Assembly: GCA_964599775.1 (NCBI GenBank)
Contig: CAZRGZ010000002.1
Span: 47,209-111,208, forward strand
Length of the DNA stretch: 64,000 bases
Origin: CAZRGZ01 sp964599775
GTDB lineage: Bacteria > Patescibacteriota > Saccharimonadia > Saccharimonadales > Saccharimonadaceae
Direction of reading: 5' to 3'
The position numbers and the translations under genes are program-made. Numbering within the stretch: the stretch's first letter is position 1; the number at the start of each line of letters is the position of its first letter. Below the pieces are notes generated by a model. That model saw only the letters and a program-made list of their open reading frames with translations, was not told where the DNA came from and did no database searches. This document shows positions 34,181 through 43,528 of this stretch, one piece after another.

Positions 34181-37100
34181 TTAGAACAATATCCCCGGCT
34201 GGTCTGCTGGCTGCGGTACGCTATATGGGCGCGGCGTCGAGAATGAGAACGTTGTTCCTGTTAATTGCCCAAATTCATTATCCCCAGCTACGTAAAAGAC
34301 ACCATCAGAACCAAGCACTCCCGTAAAGTACCATTGGTCTAAATTGTTACGGTTTGCATATTGAGTGACCACCTTCTGTGCGGTGACACCGCTTGGCAAT
34401 AAGAAGCGGCTGGCTGTGAGCTTGTTATTTGTATCACCCGTGCCCAGCTGGCCAGTATCGTTTCGCCCTGCACCGTACACTTGACCGTTCGAAGCCAAGA
34501 TAAGCACATTTTCCTGGCCGGGCCAGAAGTCAACTGCCGTTAAACCTGATGGAAGCTGTACAGGTTGTAAAGAGGTATAAGCTCCACCACCCTGGCTTCC
34601 CCGCCCTAACTGCCCGTGAGTATTACGACCAGCCGCATACACTTGGCCGTCCGAAGCAAGAATGTATATGGAACCGCCAAATGAACCTGTCGCAGCCTCC
34701 ATTTTCTTCACCCTGAGACCAGGAGGTAGGTTCATCTCCGTCGGTGTTGTTCGAATACTTGTGTCGCCAACTGCTAATTGCCCATGATTGTTATATCCAG
34801 TGGCGTATGGACGCCCATTTGTACCTACAAAATAGGAAGAGTAATAGCCACCTATAGTTGCATCAGTAAATTTTACGCCAGATGGCGTTACAACCGTCGT
34901 ACATACACCGGCTGAACAATTCTTATGCGTATGTGTGGTACCTTCACCAATTTGCCCAAGCGCATTCATACCCGCACCATACATTTCCCTATTGCTGCCC
35001 AGTACGAATGATACGTTATTATCAGCACCATCGGCAAAATAAACTTTCGTAGCCGTCACACCAGATGGTAATCGAAAACGGCGATCCGCACGCGGTTCGT
35101 TTAGTTGCGAGGTAGTGCCATTCCCTAACTGCCCGTGTTCATTATAGCCGGTACCATATACTTGATTGTCCGAAGCTAATATGAGCGTCGTTTCATTTCC
35201 AGCCGACGTGCCACCTGGTCCACCTAGCCCTGTCGGCGTTGCGGCAAAATCTCTTACCGTAAGACCAGCGGGCATGTTCGGATTGTTCAATCGATATTGT
35301 ACCGGTGTAGAATGATTACCCGTATTGTTTACACCTAATTGACCCCGGTGGTTACGCCCCGCTCCATAGAGTTGCCCATCCGATGACAGCACCTGCGTCA
35401 TGAATACACCACCTGTTACCTCTCGCGCATAGCCATTAGGTAATTGGAATAACACTGGTGTAGAAACTTTATTAGCAGTACTACCATTGCCAAACTGCCC
35501 CAAGTTATTATCACCAGTACTCCATACATTTCCATCAGAGGCCAATACGTTAGTCTGCACATGTGACATGGAACCAGAGCGCACAACTCTATTGACCTCT
35601 TTAAATGGACGCTGCACTACTACTGGGGTTGAGCGATTCACCGTCGTACCATCACCAATCTGCCCCGCATCGTTGCGCCCCGTAGCATAAACATTGCCAT
35701 CAGAGCCCATCACGAAGACATTCGCATATCCCACTGAAATGTCGACCGCTATCACCCCACTGGGGAGCGGAAACTGCTGTGCGGTAGATTGGTCAGCAGT
35801 ATTGCCAATCCCTAGTTGTCCGTATTTGTTGTCACCAGCACAATAGACTTGTTTATTCGAGGCGAGCACACAGGTAGTGTAGTACATCGCGCTTACTTTC
35901 TGCGCAGTGAGTCCGCTAGGTAAATTAAATTTCACCGGTGTGCTTCGATTCGTAGTTGTCCCATCACCCAATTGTCCTTTATGATTTTGCCCAGCGCCAT
36001 ATACTTGATGGTTTGAGGCAACTACAAAAGCACTGTTATAGGCATTACTGTCTGTTTCTGAAACGTTACTAGAAGTAGCAACCTCGAAACTGAGAGCATG
36101 CAGGCTTCCCGGCAAATTGAAGGTTTGTGCAGTATTATAAGCTGATGCCGTTCCTCCATTACCTAATGCTCCAGCACCACCACCGCCAAAGCCATATACC
36201 ATACCATCTGTCGTAAGGATATAGGTGTTATAGTACCCCACTTGCACTTCTTTACCTAAGCGGCCACCAGGTAAGCTTAGCTGCGCCCATGATGTACGGT
36301 CTGCCGTGTCTGATGTACTCGAGCCACCAAGCTGTGTTGCTGTATTTCTACCCCGTCCAAATACACGACCATCGTCTAATACCGCCAATACTACCTGGTT
36401 ATTGTTTTCTCCATTAATGACTGTCGCCTGCTTCACACGAGCATTGCCCGGGAGTGGCATATGAATTGGGGTTAAGATATCATTACCCGAACTATCAAGT
36501 TGACGATCAGAGTTATCCCCGGAACCATATAGCTGACCATTGGAACCGACAACAACAGTATACGACCCTCGAGACGCTCCACCAGTATCCAAATCAACGG
36601 CAAAGACTCCTGCGGGCAGTTGAAACCGCACTGGGTTCGAAGCCGAGGTATTGTTTGTAGTTCCATCACCCAATTGTCCATCCGTATTATCTCCAGCCCC
36701 ATATACCTGTCCATTGGATGCGATTACAAACGTGTTGTAGTTGCCTGTTACCATCTTCCGCGCTGTCAAGCCACCAGGAAGCTTGAAATCCTCGAGCAAG
36801 CTTTTGTTACTAGAGGTACCATCTCCCAGTTTACCATTGCTATTCGCACCGGTTGTATACGGAACATTATTATATCCCAGCATACCACTCATGGCATAAT
36901 CATGTACGCTTTGATTCGGCGCAAATGTCTCTGGCAACACTGTACTGGCATTTGCCCCTGTAGCTTCCCCTAATATTTCCGTATAGGTACGGTATACTTC
37001 GCCGCTACTCCGCCGCTTCAGCTGCGTGAAGCCGCTTGCCATGATGAGTGTTGAGCCATCACCCCGTTCATCGATAGCACCAACAGTGAAAGTCGTCTGA

Positions 37101-37390
37101 TATGTCTCTGTATTCACCACCGTATTTGGGGCTGAGCCATTGATCAAGCCAGCACAATTGGTTTCTGGCCGTAATTCCGACCATGATGCACCTTGGTCAT
37201 GGCAACTTTGCGCAAATTTCACCCCAGCTTCAGCCGCTTCACGTGCTAGTTGATTATAGAATTGGTCATCAAGTGCATTTTTAACCGATACTGTTCCCTG
37301 CAAAATAGCCGCACCCATAATCATCAGGACCGTTGAGATGATCAACAGTGTTGGAAGCGTAAAACCGCGTAATGTATTATTAGCTTTCAT
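34181..37390 (-). CDS. Prepilin-like surface protein with ~16 RCC1 repeats
   Basis: 1069 residues from MKANNTLRGFTLPTLL. The N-terminus is a class III prepilin signal (RGFTLP, cleaved after Gly) plus a hydrophobic helix LLIISTVLMIMGAAIL. After a pilin-like stalk to about residue 170, some 16 RCC1-type blades follow, each with a core like YGAGDNTDGQLGDGTT or a variant (VYCAGDNKYGQLGIG, LYGAGRNHRGQLGVN), enough for two seven-bladed propellers. This suggests a pilus-tip or surface adhesin assembled by a type IV pilus machine. Three codons upstream a GTG start is possible. TGCTATCAT (minus) serves as an extended -10. Confidence 0.85.
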   Translation of the reverse strand: MKANNTLRGFTLPTLLIISTVLMIMGAAILQGTVSVKNALDDQFYNQLAREAAEAGVKFAQSCHDQGASWSELRPETNCAGLINGSAPNTVVNTETYQTTFTVGAIDERGDGSTLIMASGFTQLKRRSSGEVYRTYTEILGEATGANASTVLPETFAPNQSVHDYAMSGMLGYNNVPYTTGANSNGKLGDGTSSNKSLLEDFKLPGGLTARKMVTGNYNTFVIASNGQVYGAGDNTDGQLGDGTTNNTSASNPVRFQLPAGVFAVDLDTGGASRGSYTVVVGSNGQLYGSGDNSDRQLDSSGNDILTPIHMPLPGNARVKQATVINGENNNQVVLAVLDDGRVFGRGRNTATQLGGSSTSDTADRTSWAQLSLPGGRLGKEVQVGYYNTYILTTDGMVYGFGGGGAGALGNGGTASAYNTAQTFNLPGSLHALSFEVATSSNVSETDSNAYNSAFVVASNHQVYGAGQNHKGQLGDGTTTNRSTPVKFNLPSGLTAQKVSAMYYTTCVLASNKQVYCAGDNKYGQLGIGNTADQSTAQQFPLPSGVIAVDISVGYANVFVMGSDGNVYATGRNDAGQIGDGTTVNRSTPVVVQRPFKEVNRVVRSGSMSHVQTNVLASDGNVWSTGDNNLGQFGNGSTANKVSTPVLFQLPNGYAREVTGGVFMTQVLSSDGQLYGAGRNHRGQLGVNNTGNHSTPVQYRLNNPNMPAGLTVRDFAATPTGLGGPGGTSAGNETTLILASDNQVYGTGYNEHGQLGNGTTSQLNEPRADRRFRLPSGVTATKVYFADGADNNVSFVLGSNREMYGAGMNALGQIGEGTTHTHKNCSAGVCTTVVTPSGVKFTDATIGGYYSSYFVGTNGRPYATGYNNHGQLAVGDTSIRTTPTEMNLPPGLRVKKMEAATGSFGGSIYILASDGQVYAAGRNTHGQLGRGSQGGGAYTSLQPVQLPSGLTAVDFWPGQENVLILASNGQVYGAGRNDTGQLGTGDTNNKLTASRFLLPSGVTAQKVVTQYANRNNLDQWYFTGVLGSDGVFYVAGDNEFGQLTGTTFSFSTPRPYSVPQPADQPGILF

Positions 37391-37520
37391 AATGCCCACA
37401 AGCTCTAGCTTTATGATAGCATACTCACCATTCCCAGTAACCTGATCGACCCAGAGATATTACTGATTAGCCGGTGAACAACTTTTTTTCTTATTCTGAT
37501 TATGCTTAAATATAAGAGCT

Positions 37521-38102
37521 ATGAATTTATCATACCGTGATGAGGTGCCACCGGTTCCGCAAAAGACGAAGCCGAAATTAATCACTTTTACACCCAAAAC
37601 ATGGATTTTTATTGCCCTAGGCGTTGCAGCTATTATACTAGGGGTCTTCTTACTTATGTTCTCCAGTGGTAATAATGTTACCCCCCAAATGCAACGTCTC
37701 TCAGCGCGGCTTAATACCACCCTAACAATTTCTGAGGATGCGACCCAACACATCCAGAATGCCGATTTACGAAAATTAAATAGTGATATTCGTATTCTTA
37801 CTACTGGTAGTATAGCTAAGCTCCAACCGGTCTTTACGAGCGCGGGTGCAGGAACCATTCCTAATGACATTAAAGCAGCTGAAGCCGATGCTGCGACAAC
37901 CGAACGTATTGAACGTGCAAAAACCGGCGGCGACTTTGACGGTGTTTATAAGCAAATTATTGAGCAAAAAATGGATACAATTATTGCCCTCATGATTGAG
38001 ATATACGATAATACCAACAATAACGATACAAGGACCGCACTTTCAGAGTCCTATAATGATTTTGTCGTATTGCGTGACCAGCTTCGTGAACTCGAACTTT
38101 AG
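37521..38102 (+). CDS. Single-pass membrane protein, hypothetical
   Basis: 193 residues. A Pro/Lys-rich cytoplasmic head (1-27) is followed by one membrane helix (28-48, WIFIALGVAAIILGVFLLMF) and an extracytoplasmic helical domain with conserved-looking Asp/Thr patterns (LNTTLTISEDATQHIQNAD). No family recognised. A TAAATA/TATAAG box lies 4-8 bases before the ATG, suggesting a leaderless transcript. It is divergent from the RCC1 pilin gene, so a shared envelope role is possible. Confidence 0.6.
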   Translation: MNLSYRDEVPPVPQKTKPKLITFTPKTWIFIALGVAAIILGVFLLMFSSGNNVTPQMQRLSARLNTTLTISEDATQHIQNADLRKLNSDIRILTTGSIAKLQPVFTSAGAGTIPNDIKAAEADAATTERIERAKTGGDFDGVYKQIIEQKMDTIIALMIEIYDNTNNNDTRTALSESYNDFVVLRDQLRELEL

Positions 38103-38116
38103 TTATTAGTCCAAGT

Positions 38117-38464
38117 TTAGCTTTCTGTGCCACTTACTAACTGGTATGAGTGCCGAATCAAATCCATTAGCTCATCATCGTTTAACTGGCCGCTACAAAT
38201 AATGGTATTCCAATGCTTTTTATTTAAGTGATACCCAGGGAGCACTGTTTCGTATTTCTCCCGTAACACTTGAGCAAGTTGCGGATCGCATTTTAAGCTC
38301 AGTCGAACCGGCTTACTGCCTTCTTGAATTAGCGCGAACATCTTGCCTTCACCATCTTCTTTCTTACCTATCTTATATACAGCAACTTCTTCACCAAAAG
38401 GGTAATCACGCCACACTTTGGGCAATTTCATTAGTTTCTGTTCAAGCTCTTTATGCGTTATCAT
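38117..38464 (-). CDS. MmcQ/YjbR-family protein
   Basis: 115 residues. The YjbR/CyaY-like double-wing fold is suggested by FALIQEGSKPVRLSLKCDPQLA, split here as FALIQEGSKP and VRLSLKCDPQLA, and by the C-terminal PGYHLNKKHWNTIICSGQLND (PGYHLNKKHWNTI), the typical 'LNKxHWNTI' signature. Members bind DNA in some bacteria, but the role is not settled. It precedes orn on the same strand with a short gap. Confidence 0.8.
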   Translation of the reverse strand: MITHKELEQKLMKLPKVWRDYPFGEEVAVYKIGKKEDGEGKMFALIQEGSKPVRLSLKCDPQLAQVLREKYETVLPGYHLNKKHWNTIICSGQLNDDELMDLIRHSYQLVSGTES

Positions 38465-38495
38465 AATTCACTTTTTCTTAATCTTAGTATTTCTA

Positions 38496-39026
38496 TTATG
38501 CGCGCACTTTACTTAAATAATATTGCAACTCTCGAATAGACCCGCGAATATCGCCCAGAGCCCGGTGGTCTTCGGGTTTGGCAAACTTTTTGCGGTACTT
38601 ACCCTCAAACACAACTTTCCAGGCGCTTACATCGAGCATACGGTAGTGCAATCGCTCTTCAAGACGCGGCCAATACTTGCGAATAAACCGGCGGTCCTGA
38701 TGAATCGAGTTGCCCGCCAGAATCACTTTTTCATCTTCGTTAAAAACGTGCGCGACAATATCCAGAAGCATGTCCTCGGCATCAGTCTCACTTACTTCAC
38801 TCTCCTGCACTCGTGCTGTAAGCCCCGATGCACCATGCTGTTTTTTGCACCATTCATCCATATGCTCTATCACTTTAGGCGGTTGGTGAATCACCGTTTC
38901 AAAACTAGCTAACTCGGTAAAGTTCCAGTCAGTCACAATGGCGGCCACCTCTAGAATCCGGTCTTTCGCCGGATTTAAGCCTGTCATCTCTAAATCCACC
39001 CAAAATAATTTCGCATGTTTCGTCAT
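38496..39026 (-). CDS. orn: Oligoribonuclease (DEDDh nanoRNase)
   Basis: 176 residues, close to E. coli Orn (181). Exo I motif WVDLEMTGL carries Asp and Glu; exo II AGNSIHQDRRFI has the Asp; exo III HRALGDIRGSI has the His and Asp. It degrades 2-5 nt RNAs to mononucleotides and finishes the decay begun by RNase J and PNPase. Its presence could explain why the NrnA-like DHH protein at 17-19 kb can be catalytically dead. TATACT ends 6 bases before the ATG (leaderless). Confidence 0.95.
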   Translation of the reverse strand: MTKHAKLFWVDLEMTGLNPAKDRILEVAAIVTDWNFTELASFETVIHQPPKVIEHMDEWCKKQHGASGLTARVQESEVSETDAEDMLLDIVAHVFNEDEKVILAGNSIHQDRRFIRKYWPRLEERLHYRMLDVSAWKVVFEGKYRKKFAKPEDHRALGDIRGSIRELQYYLSKVRA

Positions 39027-39066
39027 GATTCTAGTATATCATTTCTTAACTACACTCTTTGAACAA

Positions 39067-39107
39067 GAGCTCGGTGCGTCAACCTTTTTCAGGGACGCAC
39101 CGAGCTC
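39067..39107 (-). terminator. Strong hairpin after the ABC exporter gene
   Basis: Perfect 14-bp arms GAGCTCGGTGCGTC (39067-39080) and GACGCACCGAGCTC (39094-39107) around a 13-base loop, 4 bases after the exporter stop. There is no clean U-tract. It marks the 3' boundary of the GC-rich insert against orn. Confidence 0.6.
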
Positions 39108-39111
39108 GAGC

Positions 39112-40737
39112 TCACCTTTCCTCTTTCAGCCTCCCGTTCTCGAGCCGCACCACATGATCTGCGTATTTCAGCAGGCTCATATCGTGCGCGATAAAGATGA
39201 CTGTCACACCCCGCTTGCGCAGCAGACCGATAACCTGGGTCATCAGTACCTCTGTCGTCTCGGGGTCGAGATTGGCTGTCACCTCGTCTAGAAGTACCAC
39301 GTCGGCGTCACGCAACAGGCATCGCGCTATCTCGAGTCGTTGCCGCTGGCCAGCCGAAGACAGCCGCTCATCCGATGCGTCGAGGCCTCCAGCCTCTACT
39401 ACTTCCCGCTCAAGCTGAACGCAGCGAAAAATCTCCCAGATTTCATCCTCTGGAGCATCGGGCCGCAACAACGTCACGCTCTTGCGGATAGAGCCAATCG
39501 GCCCCATTGGCTTTTGGGAAGCCCAGGCGATCCGGCGGCGGTTCTCGTCACTCTCGAGTGTCTTGACATCTTGATCGTCGATAGACACTACCCCTTCATC
39601 AGGGTCCATCAGGCGCATCACCAAGGCAAGGGCGGTCGTTTTTCCCGAACCGGTCCTCCCTTTCAGTGCCGTGATTTTACCTGAGGGGAATGTGAGGTCT
39701 ACCTCCCGCAACACCTGGTGCTCCCCGTAGCCAAAGCTAACGCATTTGAAGGCAACGGCACCATGTCGTCGTCGCAACCGCTCTGGCTGAGTAGGCGACG
39801 TCACAGCAGGCTGTGCTTTTAGCACCCCCTCCAGCTCGTCCATGTCCTTTAGGGCCAGCCCGAGACTGTGCATATACCCGTGAAGGGCGACGAGGAGTCG
39901 ACTCATGCGCAGGAAGTACATCACGATGAATGTGACTGTCTGTGGCTCGATCTGACCCTTCTGCAACAACCACCAGCCACCAGCAACACCCGTCAGCAGG
40001 ATGACGTCGACCGACGTGGTGGTGAACACCCAGATAGCCGCTACCCGTTTGCCGTGCTTCACCACCTTTTCTTTATGTCGCTCGACGAGTTCTTTATGCC
40101 GCTCCAGAACAGGCTCTTTAAGCCCATGGGCGATCAGGTGGAACGCGTTGATCGCATTGACTGCAGCGCTATCCTCCACCCTACTCTCGGCTTCGGCCCG
40201 CTCCGTCACGAGCTTCTGACGGCTGTGCACGACCCGCCATACCACCCACCCGATCAGGAAAAAGCAGGATGCGAAACCGATCGCGAAGATTCCTGCATTC
40301 AGTGCGATGATAACAAGCATGACGACAATGTTGACGCCGATCCCGCAGAAGGTGTGCGCAACGCTGTCGAACCGGCCATAGATACGGACCAGTCTTGAGC
40401 GGTAGCCCATAGTTTTCGCACCGTCGTGCCTCTGGTGGAACGCGGCGTCCTGGCGCATGAAATGTTCCAGCGCCTTTTGTGCCACTTCCGGTGTAGCTCT
40501 CTGACCATAGGCCTGGCTAGCCACGGTCTCTGACCAGTAGAGCGGCATACGAATCACGACGAGAGCCGCAATCCACAGTAGACCGGTCGTTTTTGCACCC
40601 TCAGTCAGGGCCTCAGCTACAAGCCAGATGATGATGGCATCGGTGGTAAAAATCCCCGCCTGAAGGATGAACCCCGCGAGGATCCACCATTTAGCGACAC
40701 CGATGACGCTCAGGAAGTACCTGTACGCAAACCGCAT
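39112..40737 (-). CDS. ABC exporter (fused membrane + ATPase), GC-rich insert
   Basis: 541 residues from MRFAYRYFLSVIGVAKW; GGGAGG lies 3 bases upstream, so the longer reading at 40776 is rejected. Residues ~15-300 form a six-helix exporter domain; the ATPase has Walker A GRTGSGKTT, signature LSSAGQRQ (variant of LSGGQ), Walker B VVLLDEVTANLD and H-loop FIAHD. This half-transporter type dimerises to export lipids, peptides or drugs. Base use is distinct (38 of 60 G/C at 40201-40260). It interrupts orn and msrB and carries its own promoter, operator-like palindrome and terminator hairpin: probable horizontal acquisition. Confidence 0.88.
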   Translation of the reverse strand: MRFAYRYFLSVIGVAKWWILAGFILQAGIFTTDAIIIWLVAEALTEGAKTTGLLWIAALVVIRMPLYWSETVASQAYGQRATPEVAQKALEHFMRQDAAFHQRHDGAKTMGYRSRLVRIYGRFDSVAHTFCGIGVNIVVMLVIIALNAGIFAIGFASCFFLIGWVVWRVVHSRQKLVTERAEAESRVEDSAAVNAINAFHLIAHGLKEPVLERHKELVERHKEKVVKHGKRVAAIWVFTTTSVDVILLTGVAGGWWLLQKGQIEPQTVTFIVMYFLRMSRLLVALHGYMHSLGLALKDMDELEGVLKAQPAVTSPTQPERLRRRHGAVAFKCVSFGYGEHQVLREVDLTFPSGKITALKGRTGSGKTTALALVMRLMDPDEGVVSIDDQDVKTLESDENRRRIAWASQKPMGPIGSIRKSVTLLRPDAPEDEIWEIFRCVQLEREVVEAGGLDASDERLSSAGQRQRLEIARCLLRDADVVLLDEVTANLDPETTEVLMTQVIGLLRKRGVTVIFIAHDMSLLKYADHVVRLENGRLKEER

Positions 40738-40791
40738 AATCCTCCCTTCGGAAGATAGAGATGTTAAGGTGAGCACCTCCTAAGAGGCAGG

Positions 40792-40810
40792 CTCATTGTA
40801 TCACAATGAG
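40792..40810 (-). promoter_or_regulatory. Palindromic operator over the -10 of the ABC exporter
   Basis: CTCATTGT-ATC-ACAATGAG is a perfect 8-bp inverted repeat with a 3-bp centre. On the minus strand it contains TGATACAAT, an extended -10 for the exporter gene, so a dimeric repressor bound here would block transcription. The leader that follows (~60 bases) includes GGTG/CACC and the GGGAGG Shine-Dalgarno. The cognate regulator is not in the window. Confidence 0.55.
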
Positions 40811-40847
40811 TAACTTTAGCATTAACCCCAAACCTAAATATAGCTCC

Positions 40848-41249
40848 TTAAGCGCGTTTCTTGAAACGTAAACTCAGTGAGTTAATACAATATCGCTGGC
40901 CAGTTGGCTGATGTGGCGCATCTGGAAAGACATGCCCCAAATGACTACCACAGTTTGCACAGGTTACTTCAGTACGCTTTATGCCAAGTGACGTATCTTC
41001 GTGGAACTCCACTGCTCCTGGCTTGGCATCATAAAAACTCGGCCAACCACAATGGGCATCAAATTTAGTGTCACTATCGAACAGTTCCGCACCACAGGCC
41101 GCACATTTGTAGGTGCCCTCTTCAAAGAATGCATCAAATTCACCACTATAGGGTGATTCTGTACCTTTCTCACGCAGTACATGGTACTGCTCAGGGGTTA
41201 ATTGTTCTTTCCACTCTCGCTCTGTTTTCTTGCCGCTTTGCTTGTTCAT
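40848..41249 (-). CDS. msrB: Peptide methionine-R-sulfoxide reductase
   Basis: 133 residues. Both zinc pairs are present (YKCAACG, VTCANCG), as are the catalytic Cys in QRYCINSLSLRF and the substrate block HCGWPSFYDA. It reduces methionine-R-sulfoxide in proteins. TAAAAT ends 6 bases before the ATG (leaderless). Its retention with mutM and NUDIX suggests oxidative-damage control matters to this cell. Confidence 0.95.
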   Translation of the reverse strand: MNKQSGKKTEREWKEQLTPEQYHVLREKGTESPYSGEFDAFFEEGTYKCAACGAELFDSDTKFDAHCGWPSFYDAKPGAVEFHEDTSLGIKRTEVTCANCGSHLGHVFPDAPHQPTGQRYCINSLSLRFKKRA

Positions 41250-41261
41250 GCTCTCATTTTA

Positions 41262-42941
41262 CTACAGTCTTTCAGGCGTGGAAATCCCAAGTAGCGTCAG
41301 GCCATCCCGGAGTACGTCGGCATATAGACGCACCAACTGCACCCGTTGCTGCTCGCGTTCGCTACCAATTACCCGGCTTTTTTCGTAAAAGCGATTAAAA
41401 ACTTGCGCTAATTCATATAAATACGTACAAACGTGATGTGGCATATGCTCCTCAACCGCTTTGGTGAGCACCTCGGGATATTCAGTTATTTTATTCACCA
41501 GGCGTCGCTCTTCTGGATCGAGCTTTACAATAGTCGCCCCTTGTTCCTGTTGTGCTTTGCTTAAGATACTTCGCGCTCGAGCGTGTGCATACATCAAATA
41601 TGGCCCAGAGTTACCCTCTAAGCTCACCGATTCGTTAGGGTCGTAATGTATATCGCCGCCAACCCGTACCTTCAAGAAAGCATACTTCACCGCACCCTGC
41701 GACACGGCTTCATCTTCTTGGCCATTGGTTTGTTTGTTGGCTTCATAGGCCGCATCCAAAACATCGGTAGCGCGTAAAATATTCCCTTTACGCGAACTCA
41801 TTTTCACGCCACCTTTCATCTTCACGATACCATGCGTTAAATGAGTCGTCGCCCGGGCAAGCTCCGGCGCAAACTGTTCCAGGCTTTTTAGAACCACTGC
41901 CATATACTGTTCTTGCTCATTACCTGTAATAATCACCGAATGATCAAAGTGGTAGTCAGCGTACTTTTGCATAATTAAACCGACATCCTTGGCCTCATAC
42001 GTGGGGATGCCTTCCGAATTAATAAATACACGGGCATGCAAACCGTACTTTTCGGCATCAAAAATCACTGCGCCGTTACTTTCTTGATAGACTCCCTTTT
42101 CCAGCTGCTCTTTAACTGTTTTCAAGCCTAGTGCAGCCACACTGCTTTCAGGGTAATATTTCTCAAATGGCGTCCCAATACGCTCATAAAATTCATCAAA
42201 AAAGTCATAGCTCCACTGGCGACCCGCCCAGTAAATTTTTGCCAACGGCGAGTCGTGGTCGTTGTCGGCATGTATTTGGTACACTTTTTTGTTCAGTACG
42301 ATGATCTCTTTTTTCGCTGCTTCATCTTCTTCATAAGCTGCGGTACCACGTACATAGCATTGTGCCAACCAGCTGGCACGTTCATCCAGTGTTTTATCAG
42401 TCGGTAGATTTTCAGGTTTTTCGCCACCTAAATCTTGCAGAATCGCCCATAAAGCCTTGCCTACATGCAGGCCCACATCACCACCAAAGTTCACTCGGTG
42501 TACTTTGCCGCCAGCTGCTTCTAGCAGGTTAGAAATTGCATAGCCCACCACACTGGTGTATAGATGCCCGGCGTGTAGTACTTTATAGGGGTTAGGGTCG
42601 GAATATTCCGCCACTACTACCTGGTTTTCGTAAGTACGTGGTTTGGTGTGTGGCGCATCGTAAGCCCACCTTAAAAGCAGCTCATCATTCAGCCGCAGAT
42701 TGATAAAACCAGGCCCCGCAATGGTGACTTCTTTTAGCTCATCTGGCAAAGCCATTTCAAGTTCTCGCACTAGTTCTTCAGCAATCTCGCGCGGTTTTCG
42801 CCCTAGGCGTCCCGCCAACTGCATGGCTACATTGGTTGCAAAGTCGCCAAATTGCTCATCGGTACGGGTTACCACTACGGGTATATTAATCCCGAAAGTT
42901 TTGCTGACAATTTCCTCTACTGCGTACTGTATCTTTTCCAT
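41262..42941 (-). CDS. argS: Arginyl-tRNA synthetase
   Basis: 559 residues. N-terminal tRNA-binding domain, class I signature HAGHL (in SDPNPYKVLHAGHLYTSVVG), a KMSKS-like KMSSRKGN, and a C-terminal anticodon-binding DALR domain (RLVNKITEYPEVLTKAVEE, split: RLVNKITEYP, EVLTKAVEE). It charges tRNA-Arg. HAGH for HVGH and a divergent catalytic region are typical of CPR ArgRS (from general knowledge of the group). TATAAT ends 7 bases before the ATG (leaderless). Confidence 0.92.
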   Translation of the reverse strand: MEKIQYAVEEIVSKTFGINIPVVVTRTDEQFGDFATNVAMQLAGRLGRKPREIAEELVRELEMALPDELKEVTIAGPGFINLRLNDELLLRWAYDAPHTKPRTYENQVVVAEYSDPNPYKVLHAGHLYTSVVGYAISNLLEAAGGKVHRVNFGGDVGLHVGKALWAILQDLGGEKPENLPTDKTLDERASWLAQCYVRGTAAYEEDEAAKKEIIVLNKKVYQIHADNDHDSPLAKIYWAGRQWSYDFFDEFYERIGTPFEKYYPESSVAALGLKTVKEQLEKGVYQESNGAVIFDAEKYGLHARVFINSEGIPTYEAKDVGLIMQKYADYHFDHSVIITGNEQEQYMAVVLKSLEQFAPELARATTHLTHGIVKMKGGVKMSSRKGNILRATDVLDAAYEANKQTNGQEDEAVSQGAVKYAFLKVRVGGDIHYDPNESVSLEGNSGPYLMYAHARARSILSKAQQEQGATIVKLDPEERRLVNKITEYPEVLTKAVEEHMPHHVCTYLYELAQVFNRFYEKSRVIGSEREQQRVQLVRLYADVLRDGLTLLGISTPERL

Positions 42942-42970
42942 TACCGCTATTATACCAGATACATCATCTG

Positions 42971-43528
42971 TTACTCCATGCGGTCAAAGGTAAACCACCG
43001 CAATTCGTCCAACGCAATGCCATATCTCTTTTTCAGTACCCGCCGAGGACCTTCAAACACTGCCTCAGCCCATTCCAACCCTAATAGAGTGGCCACAGTC
43101 TTGATCTTATCCTCCGATGGGCCTTCCAGCTCAACATAACTCGGCACTTGTGGCCAAGTATCAATATCAACCAGTACGCCGTCCTGTACAAACGTATGGC
43201 GATATTTTTCTTGCCAACGAACAGCCTCTAAGCCAATTCCTTCGAGGAACCGGTGGGCTTCTTCAGCGTCGGTTATGGCAAATTCAGCCTCATATGTTCC
43301 ATCGATTGTATCAGCCTTACGGTGTTTGTACGTCATTCGTATTTCACGGTCGCCATGCTGCCGTAATCGTACCAACCGGCCAGTCTCGGCCCACGTACGT
43401 CCTGGGTCGTAAAAGATTGTTTCTTTTAGCAATATCTCGCCCCGATCCTCAGCTTCAAGCTCGCGCAATCGCCGAATCAAATCTGCTTTATCAATCTCTA
43501 AGAAACGCGTTTCTATTTCTTTATTCAT
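42971..43528 (-). CDS. CYTH-domain protein (class IV adenylate cyclase/thiamine triphosphatase-like)
   Basis: 185 residues. Begins MNKEIETRFLEID, giving the ExExK-type tunnel motif (EIETRF, with Arg in place of Lys), then RLVRLRQHGDREIRMTYKHR with alternating basic residues, and acidic strands VLVDIDTWPQVPSYVELEG (VLVDIDTW, YVELEG). The family acts on triphosphates with a metal ion; here it could be a cyclase, phosphatase or binding protein. The ATG lies inside the pyrG end (8-base overlap), so it is co-translated with pyrG. Confidence 0.82.
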   Translation of the reverse strand: MNKEIETRFLEIDKADLIRRLRELEAEDRGEILLKETIFYDPGRTWAETGRLVRLRQHGDREIRMTYKHRKADTIDGTYEAEFAITDAEEAHRFLEGIGLEAVRWQEKYRHTFVQDGVLVDIDTWPQVPSYVELEGPSEDKIKTVATLLGLEWAEAVFEGPRRVLKKRYGIALDELRWFTFDRME

